Assembly (NCBI GenBank): GCA_001931905.2 | Contig: MSJI02000929.1 | Coordinates: 1 to 49,233 of the forward strand | Length of the DNA stretch: 49,233 nucleotides | Reading direction: 5' to 3' | DNA from: Cladosporium sp. IMV 00045 | Lineage: Eukaryota > Ascomycota > Dothideomycetes > Cladosporiales > Cladosporiaceae | Shown: positions 41,215-49,233 of the stretch, in pieces | Layout: each line of letters starts with the position of its first letter | How positions within the stretch are numbered: the stretch's first letter is position 1 | Program-made: the position numbers and the translations under genes | Notes under the pieces: generated by a model | The model's input: only the letters and a program-made list of their open reading frames with translations | Databases searched by the model: none | Told to the model about the DNA's origin: nothing

Positions 41215-43194
41215 TTACCATTCTCCACTCGTCTTCGCCGTCGACGTCATCATCATCATCATCATCATCATCATTATTACCGTTGCCCCCCTCCCCTCTT
41301 CCTCGCTTCCGTAACTCTTCCCATCGTCTTCGAAATTTGCGAACTCGGCCGCCGGTTGCACCTCGTCGAACGCATGCTGTACAACCATGAACCGCGCAAC
41401 CTTGATCCACTTCGATAGTATCGGCGGGTACGCGTCCACTCGTTTCCAACCCACCTCTTTGACACCCAATATGGCTAAACCGCAAACCAATGCGCCTTCG
41501 TAATCGTGGTCGATGTTGCGCTGGTCCAACAATGCCATGCAAAACCGCAAACACGCTCGCTGCATCGCCGTCGACTCCTCTTGTTCTGTCTCTTCCGGTG
41601 GCTCCTAGCCAATACGACCCGTAGAGGCCTACTCTAACCCTTTCCTCCGACGGTAGTATCACTTCGACGGCGATCACTCGCATACAGTAGACGATACCAG
41701 CCAGCATATAAGAGAAGTCGTTCGCCTGCCGGAGCCGTCTAGTCTCCTCGTCGATATCCAGAACGGCGAGAAAGTGTAAGATCGCACTCTTAAATGTGTC
41801 CCCCCTTACGTGCTGAAAGATGAGCGATTCGTAGAAATCCAGCAGAGCCTTTAGCTGAGACTTCTTGTCCCAGCCATTCTCGATGCCCTCGCGAACCCGT
41901 CTTAGCAAATCCTTCTGCCTGCCCTGCCACGGGTATAGCCTACGGGCGTCTTTCAAGACGTCGACGACGGGCTGTATGCCGGAATCGCTACCCCCGTCGC
42001 CACCGCCTTCGCTGTCCTCGTCATCCTCGCTGTCATCCTCTACATCGCTCTCTGAGCCTCGACCTTCGCTCGGCTGATAATCTACCGTCCCTCCAGCCTC
42101 TCGCTATCTTCGCAGCTCTGAAGCACTCTCAGACTGTAACAGAGCAGTCGTGCCATGTAGACGGCGTACGTCTGTTGACTCTCTACGTTCTGCAACCTCG
42201 CTAGCGGCCGTTGATCGATCTCCGAGTGCTTCGCGCTTCTGATCCAGCGCCGGGTTTCGTTGTCGAGAGACGAGAGACCTGCAACGCATTTCTCGATCAG
42301 AGCGCCGTTTAGCTTTACGGCCTCGTGAAGCGTGTGTTCGTCGCGATCCGGCAGTCGGCTCGCCTGACTTAGATGCTTTAGAGTGCAGCCCGCAATATGC
42401 TCGGCCCAACCAGTCTTCTTAAACCACAGAGTATGATCGGTCTTAGCAGTCTCGGCGTCTGCTATGTCGAGCGTCTCGTTCAATTTCTCGTCCTGCTCCT
42501 TCCAGTCTGTAGCGATCGCTGCGACTTCGGTATCATTTGACGTTCCTACGAACTCGGCGGCGTTTGCAGTAGATCTTGTCGGTAGCACGATTTCCGCGTT
42601 GTCGCCCTGAACGACAGTGTTCTCTTCCTCGTCGTAAGCGACGGTGAAGTACTTCTGTAGACCTGCCGATTTGAAGAACGTCTGCACCCATATAGAATGC
42701 CAGTGTTCCCTTTCGTCGGCCGAAGATCTCCAGTCGTGCTTTCGGTTGCAGTGTAACCGGATGCCTTTTCGGCTCGTGCTAATATGCTCGCACTCCGGCT
42801 CATTACAGATGAATGCATTTACCGGCTTACCCAATGAAGCGAACGGCGCTCCTAGCGGTGCCGGTAGTGTCACATCTTTCGGCTCTCGTACCTCATGCCT
42901 ACCGAACAGCTCGAGAACTGCTCTCCTCTCTTTAGCGTTGCCCGTGTGATACTCCTGTAGATGAAAGCCGAGATTCCGAACGGCGTACCCGTGTCTCGTA
43001 CATATCAGTACGCCGTGCTCTTCGTGCCATTAGAGTGACTGATGCGCGTTTTCTACGGTGATTTTGTCTCTATCATTCGGAAGTCGGATATCGCCCGTAT
43101 TACAATGCGGCGAAACGGCTGTGTGCTGAACGTCTGAAGTTCGATTTCCAGCTACGCCCGGCCGCGGGACGTCTGCGTAAGCGGGCGAAGACAT
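41215..43194 (-). pseudogene. Decayed C2H2/DUF3505 gene resembling telomere-linked helicases
   Basis: From an ATG at 43194 the gene reads 54 codons to an in-frame TAA at 43030, then continues in the same frame (EEHGVLICTRHGYAV) to 42082. A frame change near 42095 leads to an acidic run and RRLYPWQGRQKDLLRR, ALLDFYESLIFQ and RRLRQANDFSYMLAG. Another change near 41580 leads to ALLDQRNIDHDYEGALVCG and WIKVARFMVVQ. The zinc-finger part has CNEPECEHISTSRKGIRLHC followed by RKHDW. I recognise this order from the large fungal proteins with OrsD/DUF3505-type fingers linked to RecQ-like telomere-linked helicases; the helicase motor itself is absent. The sequence ends in a CAT microsatellite. Confidence 0.65.
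41248..41274. repeat. (CAT)n microsatellite
   Basis: Nine CAT triplets at the 3' breakpoint of the decayed DUF3505/helicase-like gene; read through, it gives a run of methionines or aspartates. Confidence 0.95.
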
Positions 43195-43296
43195 CGCGCA
43201 CTTTACGTGTGATACTATGCGAATAGAAATGCGAATACCGGCCCAGAAGAGATAAAATCAAAAGCGAATAGTCCGCGTAGTCCAAGAGATTCTATA

Positions 43297-43339
43297 CTGT
43301 ACCCCACAAGCGGGCGCCGCACACAAGCGAGCGCCGCAC
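43297..43339 (+). repeat. Left terminal inverted repeat of the pogo element
   Basis: It begins CTGTACCCCACAAGCG and carries two direct copies of CACAAGCGRGCGCCGCA, probable transposase-binding sites. Confidence 0.95.
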
Positions 43340-43393
43340 CTTGCTCCAAAATGCACGCCGCTTGTTCCAAGTCGGATAATATGACAACCAAGG

Positions 43394-45022
43394 ATGACTA
43401 CAAACTCATACGAGGCCAGAGTGAACCTTGCTCTCCAGGCTCTCAAACATGACGAACAGCTCAGTATCAGAGCGGCGGCCCGTACGTATGATGTCGCCGA
43501 ACGGACCGTCCGTCGCCGCCGCGCCGGTAATTGCGCACGCAGCGATCTTGCCGCCAATTCGCGTAACCTGACAGACTCAGAAGAGGATACCATTGTTCGG
43601 TACGTGCTTGATATGTCAGCGCGATTTTTTCCGCCGCGGCTTGGTGGTGTGGAAGATATGGCAAATCGCGTACTGTCTGCACGCGACGCGTCGCGCGTCG
43701 GGAAGAACTGGGCGTCCAACTTTGTGAGGCGCCGTCCAGAGTTGCGGACGCGCTTTTCTCGCAAGTACGACTACAGAAGGGCTAAATGCGAAGACCCGAA
43801 GGTGATTGGCGAGTGGTTCCGCCTGGTTCAGGAAACGAGGGCAAGGTACGGGATTGTCGACGATGATGTCTACAACTTCGACGAGACCGGGTTCATGATG
43901 GGAGTCATCTCTTCGACGATGGTTGTGACCACCTCCGACAGACACTCCAGAGCCAGTCTAGCACAGCCCGGCAACCGAGAGTGGGCTACGGTGATCCAAG
44001 GCGTGAATGCACGGGGCTGGACAATCCCACCCTTCGTCATCCTCAAGGGCCAGTACCACCTGGCAAATTGGTACACGGAATGCGAGCTTCCTGGCGACTG
44101 GGTGCTTGCGACAACTCAGAATGGCTGGACTACGAACGAGAGAGGGGTGGAGTGGATTAAGCACTTCAACCACCATACAGAATCGCGGAAGGTAGGCACA
44201 CACCGGTTGCTGATCCTCGACGGCCACGAGAGCCACCACTCCGTGGAGTTCGAGCTCTACTGCGAGAAGCACAACATCGTGACACTGTGTATGCCTCCGT
44301 ATGCCTCCCATCTGCTTCAGCCTCTTGACGTGGGCTGCTTTGGACCACTAAAGCAAGCTTACGGTCGTCAGGTGGAGGACTCGATGCGTGACCACGTAAG
44401 TCACGTCAGCAAGGTCGAGTTCCTTCGTGCGTTCCGTGAAGCCTTCGTGTCAGCTATGACGCCAGATAATGTACGCGCTGGGTTTGCAAAGACCGGCCTT
44501 GTCCCGCACAACCCAGAAAGAGTGCTTGTTGTGCTGGATGTTCAAGTGCAGACGCCCAGTCCAGTGGAGAAGCGTTCTAGCACGGGACGAACTTGGGTGT
44601 CCCAAACGCCACGGAACACCCTCGAAGCGGCTTCGCAGTCGAAACTCATAAAGACTCGCATCGCCAGCCATCAAGGTAGCTCTCCAACGCCGATGTTCGA
44701 TGCTGTCGACCAGTTTACCAAGGGGACTACAGCCATCATGCACGAAGTGACCCTCCTCCGAGCGGAGAACTCATCGTTGCGGAAGGCCAATGACTCGTTG
44801 AGCAAGCGGCGGAGTGCCCCAAAAACACGTGTGCGGCAAGGAGGATCCTTGTCGGTCAAGGGTGCCAAGGTTGTCCTACACCAGAAGTCGTTGCATATGT
44901 CTATACAGCGAGATATGCGCTCGAGCAAGGTCGGGTCGACAGCAACCCAGCAAAGCTTGCGACGTTGTAGAAGCTGTCGAGAACCTGGGCACAACTCCCG
45001 AACATGCCCAAATGTTGCGTAA
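43394..45022 (+). CDS. pogo/Fot1-family transposase (DD35D), intact
   Basis: A 542-aa transposase with no interruption. An N-terminal psq-type helix-turn-helix (LALQALKHDEQLSIRAAART, residues 12-31) is followed by a CENP-B-like helix-turn-helix reaching WASNFVRRRPEL near residue 106. The catalytic domain has D163 (YNFDETGF), D276 (LILDGHESHH) and D312 (LLQPLDVGCFGPLK), giving the DD35D spacing of pogo/Fot1 enzymes. Near residue 450 there is a heptad-like Leu pattern (EVTLLRAENSSLRKANDSL), and at the C-terminus a CCHC knuckle (CRSCREPGHNSRTC). The ATG at 43394 lies 54 bp inside the left inverted repeat. It is probably the autonomous enzyme for this element. Confidence 0.95.
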   Translation: MTTNSYEARVNLALQALKHDEQLSIRAAARTYDVAERTVRRRRAGNCARSDLAANSRNLTDSEEDTIVRYVLDMSARFFPPRLGGVEDMANRVLSARDASRVGKNWASNFVRRRPELRTRFSRKYDYRRAKCEDPKVIGEWFRLVQETRARYGIVDDDVYNFDETGFMMGVISSTMVVTTSDRHSRASLAQPGNREWATVIQGVNARGWTIPPFVILKGQYHLANWYTECELPGDWVLATTQNGWTTNERGVEWIKHFNHHTESRKVGTHRLLILDGHESHHSVEFELYCEKHNIVTLCMPPYASHLLQPLDVGCFGPLKQAYGRQVEDSMRDHVSHVSKVEFLRAFREAFVSAMTPDNVRAGFAKTGLVPHNPERVLVVLDVQVQTPSPVEKRSSTGRTWVSQTPRNTLEAASQSKLIKTRIASHQGSSPTPMFDAVDQFTKGTTAIMHEVTLLRAENSSLRKANDSLSKRRSAPKTRVRQGGSLSVKGAKVVLHQKSLHMSIQRDMRSSKVGSTATQQSLRRCRSCREPGHNSRTCPNVA

Positions 45023-45111
45023 AGACATGCTACATATGTGCCAATATGAAGAGCGGTATATTCGTGTTCATGTTGGCAGTGTGTTGATTCTTGGTTCGTG
45101 GGCGGTAGAAA

Positions 45112-45154
45112 GTGCGGCGCTCGCTTGTGTGCGGCGCCCGCTTGTGGGGTACAG
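45112..45154 (-). repeat. Right terminal inverted repeat of the pogo element
   Basis: Exact reverse complement of 43297-43339, followed by the TA duplication. Confidence 0.95.
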
Positions 45155-45156
45155 TA

Positions 45157-45816
45157 TCATGTCGTGTCGCAGGCTTTTGCCCCCAGATCATGTCTCAAAT
45201 TAGGTGAGAGCCAAGACCATCTGAGAAATTCGAAAACTTCCGGAGAAGCGGAGGTCGGGCTGTCAAACTCAATACATTGGCGTCACGTGGAGCGAACAGC
45301 GTCCAAAAGCGAAGCATATACCAGCCTGCTTTTTCACCCCCTTTCCATCTGAGGAGGTTGCATGACGTATGACACAGCTTTTGCATGCTGAGTTTCGCCC
45401 AGTACGCCAGCAAATGCTACCACCCGAACGAAATGAAAGCGACTGCACAGGTAAATCTTAATCAAATGCAAGGTCAAACGCGCTGATACACGCTTCCAGA
45501 TCTTCTGGCTTAAGCACTCATCTCAAGTAAGGTAGCGTGCGAGGGACCACTTCCCGCCGACCATTATTATCATAGAAGATTTAAAAGACAACGTCTCCAA
45601 CTGTTGTTTTCGTGCAAGGCCGCCGCTTGCTATGCGGCTCTTTGACGTTCATCTTGCTTCTTCCGGGGGTCCCGCATCCAGTCAATCTGCCTGTAGCATT
45701 CTACTAAACCCGCTTCATACCGATTGCACATTTCAGCTATGCGGTTGACTAAATATTTGGAGCGCATGAAACCTGCCTATACAGTAGGGCGATGTCTGTT
45801 ACCTGCTGAATACCTA
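45157..45816. other. Intergenic, nothing recognised
   Basis: Between the pogo element and the 3' end of kinase-like copy 2. No convincing ORF, RNA or repeat was found. Confidence 0.5.
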
Positions 45817-48034
45817 TCAACAAAGGGCAAGAGGCGGTCGACTCGCACAGCTGCTGCGCTTCAATTCACTTTTCCTCTTAAGCACATTGGTCTGTTTTTT
45901 GATCAATTCAGACTTGTGGAAGTCGATGATTAGGACGCGATTGAGCTCCGAGTTCCAAAAAGTGTTCGGACGTCGAACATCACCGTGACGAACACCAAGC
46001 TCGCGGATCTTGGCGTGTGACCTCTTCACAGCGTTAAGCTTGTCCTGCCATTGCGACTGCGTGAGGGGCTCTCCCGCCCACGCCATCAGCAGCATATGCT
46101 GAATTTCCCCGGCCCCATGTAAGAAGTAACTCTGCGCCATATCGATCAATCCGAGGAACACTGTAACGGCAGAGCCTTGCACGCTGCGAAGAATCTCGTA
46201 AAATTGCCGCTCGCCAGAGACAGTGTCCCACAGCTTCGAGGTGGTTCCTTTGCCGATAAATGTGTACCCGTGAGACTCACAGCGGAGTTTGAACGGGGCC
46301 CCGGTGGCACCACACTCCCCAAATGGTTCACAGTGATGGTCCACATCGTTGTCAAGCTGCTGCTTGAGGATGTGCACCATCTCGACAGCGGTCACCAAGT
46401 GTTTGTCCGTTTCTTGACCTTTGCGGTGATACGAGACGTTGGGGCAAGCATAATCCAGCGGAAGACTTCGTTGGAGCCCGAGCAGGCATTTTTGAGTGCA
46501 GAACGGTGACGCGTTGTGATTTCTTTGATTTCCAGCGCCCCCCTGTGACGAGATAGGACGACGAACTTGAACCTGCGGCGGCGAAGACGCGATTTGGCTA
46601 AAGTTGCGCTTATGACGGCGTACGGCGACGTTCGGGTCCGAGTCCGATGAGTCTGAGGGATCATCTTGGTCCAGTGACACACCCGGTGAAGGTGTGCAGA
46701 CTGGCTGTGAGCGTGTGTTGGGGTCGCCGAACGTTCTGCTCGGGAGACTCGATGGGCGACGAAGGAAGATATTCCGAGCCTGGAGGTGTCTCGTACAGCT
46801 GCTCATCCGGTATCTCTGATCTTGCGTGCTCGAAGTTCGTCTCCCAAACGTGTACCACATTTTTGACCCTGTTACGCCATGCATTGCTCCGCAGAGACGT
46901 CGCGCAGCTCATCAGGCCGAGGCACAGCAACCTGGCAACGGCAGTAACGGGACGCTGAGAGATTCCATCACCCACTGACCGTACATCCTCGTTCGGCACG
47001 CAGAGACGGTAGTACAGCGTAGTCGGCTCGTCTTCGGGCACGTAAAGGAACACCAGTGCGATTCCCGTGGACAGACACGAGTACACCAGTCCTTCTTGTA
47101 TCATCACATGATATTCCTGCACGAGTGCAGCCCCAGTAAGCCGCGCCGCGTTACATCTGAGCTTTTCTGCCTTGTCTGTGGGAATGGTCTCGGAATTGAC
47201 CACCTCTTCCCAGAACCTCATGGGTCGCAGGCCGGCGCACAAATTCTCCGTGGACAACTTGTGCGGTGGCTTGTACTCGACAGTCATTAACAGCGTGCTC
47301 GAATCACCGTCCATGCGGTGGACGCAGAACTGATCGGGTTGCATCCTCCCTGACGTTGTGTCTCTCGCACGAGCTTCAGCAGCCTCTTCGTCCAGAGCAT
47401 TCGCGTAACTGTCGAAGCGGAAGCCATTACCAAGTCGCAACTCTTCACGAGCTTCATGATTCTTGCAGAGCGCAGAGATGATGTCTCGGACGTGGTCGTC
47501 CTTCCCGTAACGCTCAACTCCTTCCAGGTCCTTTTCGCTGCTGAGGGGTCGCGAGCACAGCCTTCGTCCAAGGTCTCGGAGAGCGAGCATAGGAGAGAAC
47601 AGCCGCGGCGCGTCTGCCCCATCTGGCTGCAGGTAGCGGCGTACGATGCTGTACATCTCGATTTGCCGGGCGTCGAAATCGGTCCATTCTCGAAATCTGG
47701 TTGGGCAATACTTTCCAGTTGGCGCAGGAATGCTGCCTTTCGTTGACCGAGATGGGCATGCGACTCGTAAAGGCGCGCAGAGTAGCGAGTGACAAGCGGC
47801 TATGTATTCGTCAAAGGTCGTTTCCTGGTTGCGCTCTTCGGCTTGTTGCTGTAGCTCTTCCGCCTGTTTTCGCAATCCCGCTTCGCATTGCCGTTCCTCC
47901 TCTGCCTGTCGTCGCAATCCCGCTTCGTGTTGCCGTTCCTCTTCTGCCCGTCGCTGTTGCTCTTCCGCACGTCTCTGTCCCTGCCGTGCCTCTTCGAGCA
48001 AAGCTTTGTAATTCGTTGGGCTATGACCAGCCAT
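45817..48034 (-). pseudogene. Coiled-coil / EYK nuclease-like / atypical kinase protein (copy 2, frameshifted)
   Basis: A paralogue of the gene at 31379-33721. The frame 46661-48034 starts MAGHSPTNYKALL and gives a coiled coil of EERQ/AEE repeats, then PDQFCVHRM and TVEYKPPHKLS, the same EYK signature. The frame 45817-46884 carries the connector (FCTQKCLLGL...ACPN) and the kinase part: FIGKG, an alpha-C Glu in ERQFYEIL, HGDVRRPN and IDFH in place of DFG. The change between frames falls near 46710. A 28-bp GT...AG stretch there would restore frame but is too short for a normal intron, so a one-base deletion is likelier. Catalytic-type residues are kept except for the DFG glycine. It could have been active until recently. 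Confidence 0.75.
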
Positions 48035-48714
48035 TGTACTGGAAAAGGAGGTACCAACTGGTGTAATGGGATTGCTGGGACGATGCCACGATGGGAGGGG
48101 CGCTGCATATGCCAGCTTAGCACACCTCTGCTGCTAAGGCTAGGATCCGTGGTCTCGAGGGCTAAGATGGAGCGTGACACAGACGACTTTGCGCGGCCGC
48201 AATAGGTCGTGATTATGATAGGGTCGCAAGCAACTTGTCTGCTGCAGGAGAGGTATGTGAGGTGGCTCTAGAAGTCAGGGCGCGCTTCCTCGCGATCTGG
48301 AAGTTATGACATTCTCTCCGCTATTTGGCGGGATGGGCGATAATCTCCAATCCTGCGCAAGTTAATTTCGCAGTGCTGTAGGTGATCCGGTGCTCGCCAT
48401 CCGTTCTGTATCTGGGGGAAGGGGGCTATTCGCAAGGTGCAGGAGTGGGTGAAAGCTGATGACTGGAGCAGCTGTCGCAAGCTGTCCGAACTGCCGCGCA
48501 GAACGGCGGGAGAGTCTGGCCAACGCGACCATCCCCACACGCAGCCTGATCACTAGAAGTCTGCCCCACCGTGTGCACAGACCCACCGCGTGCTCAGGTT
48601 TCCAATGGCATGCTGAACGTATCATTTTCCCAATTTCTTGACCACACCAATCGCAATTACTACAAAATTGATACACGATGCTTGGAAAGGTACTGACGAT
48701 AGCATATGTAATTA
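48035..48714. other. Intergenic, nothing recognised
   Basis: Holds the promoter of kinase-like copy 2 and, presumably, the 3' end of the transposon whose transposase C-terminus starts at 48715. No terminal inverted repeat was found. Confidence 0.45.
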
Positions 48715-49233
48715 TCAAGTCAACAACCGAGCTGGTGTCTGAATTACCCTCCCCGATCTTGACCTCGGCTGTGTTGGAGCCCCTCGAGCTTTCGGGGTGT
48801 TCTTGCTGGGAGTAGGCTCTGGAGGCGCCTCTTTCTTCTTGGACGTTCTTCTTTGACCTTTACTAAAGGCTTTGGCTTCGACTTCGGCCTGTTTTCGAGC
48901 CCTTCTTGCCTCTTTTTCCGCAGTCCTTTGGGCTTTCTTCAAATCCTCGGCCGCATTGCGAGCAGTTCGACCCATAGCTCTCTCATCACGCCTTCTCTGA
49001 ACCTCTTGCTGCTTCTGAACCTTCGCCAAGGCTCTCTCTTGAGCTCTGGTCTCTTTGTCCGCTTTCTCTTGCGCCTTTTCTTGCTCCCTCTGCTCTTGAA
49101 GTTCGAGAGCCGCTCTCACTTTATGGGGACTGAAGAGGATCGCCCCGGAGCCTTCTTCGGCCCTGAATTGCTCCATCAACTTTTTGCCACGCTTGCGCTT
49201 CTTTTTCTCGTGCCTGAGAGCCTCAATTGCATT
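48715..49233 (-). mobile_element. C-terminal part of a second fungal DDE (pogo/Fot1-like) transposase
   Basis: The frame is open from the right edge to a stop at 48715. It has the Lys/Arg/Glu-rich C-terminal tail common in fungal Fot1-like transposases: EKKKRKRGKKLMEQFRAEEG, then ILFSPHKVRAALELQEQ, a long basic coiled coil and a Ser/Pro/Arg end. Recognition is by this tail alone, because the catalytic domain lies outside the window. It differs from the tail of the intact element at 43297, which ends in a zinc knuckle, so it belongs to another family. Confidence 0.65.

Larger units (their letters stand above)
43297..45154 (+). mobile_element. Intact pogo/Fot1-type DNA transposon, 1858 bp
   Basis: The element is bounded by 43-bp terminal inverted repeats identical at every position (43297-43339 and 45112-45154) and flanked by TA on both sides (43295-43296, 45155-45156), the target duplication of Tc1/mariner/pogo elements. 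Inside is one uninterrupted transposase gene. Each terminal repeat contains two 17-bp direct units differing at one base. Identical ends plus an open gene suggest recent transposition. It lies 101 bp upstream of the start codon of the decayed DUF3505 gene. Confidence 0.95.

Noticed and set aside
46706..46733. 28-bp GT...AG stretch that would restore the frame of kinase-like copy 2
   Set aside because: Too short for a spliceosomal intron, and all other introns here are 47-66 bp; a frameshift is more likely.
1..49233. CRISPR array, bacterial operon or prophage
   Set aside because: Introns, mitochondrial leaders and fungal transposons show a eukaryotic chromosome; no spaced direct-repeat array was seen.

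Overview
This window looks like a chromosome segment of a filamentous ascomycete (Pezizomycotina, probably Dothideomycetes; the class is inference). The host genes carry short introns of about 47-66 bp with GTRAGT-type donors, CTRAY-type branch sites and YAG acceptors. Enzymes have mitochondrial-type leaders, and the mobile DNA is of typical fungal kinds: Tad-like LINEs, copia, hAT and pogo/Fot1.

Host metabolic and housekeeping genes lie mainly in two islands. Island 1 (about 3.5-8.1 kb) holds, all on the minus strand, a mitochondrial 2-methylcitrate dehydratase (3524-5256), a small Ecm15/UPF0045 thiamine-binding-type protein that only becomes visible when two introns are removed (5798-6228), and a mitochondrial ComA/phosphosulfolactate-synthase-like protein (7103-8131). 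Island 2 (about 14.7-18.6 kb) holds a low-complexity Ser/Pro-rich protein and a divergent three-exon 6-phosphogluconate dehydrogenase (16993-18644), with a relic of an acyl-CoA ligase just upstream. Further right are a multi-exon membrane protein with an in-frame TGA (22157-23193), a two-repeat Myb/SANT protein (25921-27133), two cysteine-motif hypotheticals (28424-29164; 29635-30510), a double-domain GFA/CENP-V protein (39611-40798) and the C-terminal stump of a fungal transcription factor (35435-36045).

Mobile DNA dominates the rest. Seven LINE fragments (1-1132, 2329-2910, 9766-10371, 12022-12639, 14035-14392, 19209-21327, 36058-39371) all lie on the minus strand. There is a broken hAT transposase (10381-11822), a copia RNase H plus LTR fragment (13486-14034), two short TG...CA elements with 5-bp target duplications (8848-9014, 15989-16217), a 427-bp foldback palindrome (13058-13484), a decayed C2H2/DUF3505 telomere-helicase-like gene (41215-43194), and one pogo-family transposon (43297-45154) that looks intact: 43-bp perfect inverted repeats, TA target duplication and an uninterrupted DD35D transposase.

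The most unusual protein family is a pair of paralogues at 31379-33721 (+, intact) and 45817-48034 (-, frameshifted). Each has an N-terminal coiled coil, a domain with a conserved E-Y-K signature resembling PD-(D/E)xK nucleases, a cysteine-rich connector, and a short C-terminal kinase-like domain with HxD...N but DFE or DFH in place of DFG. They face each other across about 12 kb of transposon-rich DNA. Homologues of this general type are, as far as I recall, common but uncharacterised in ascomycetes. No function is assigned here.
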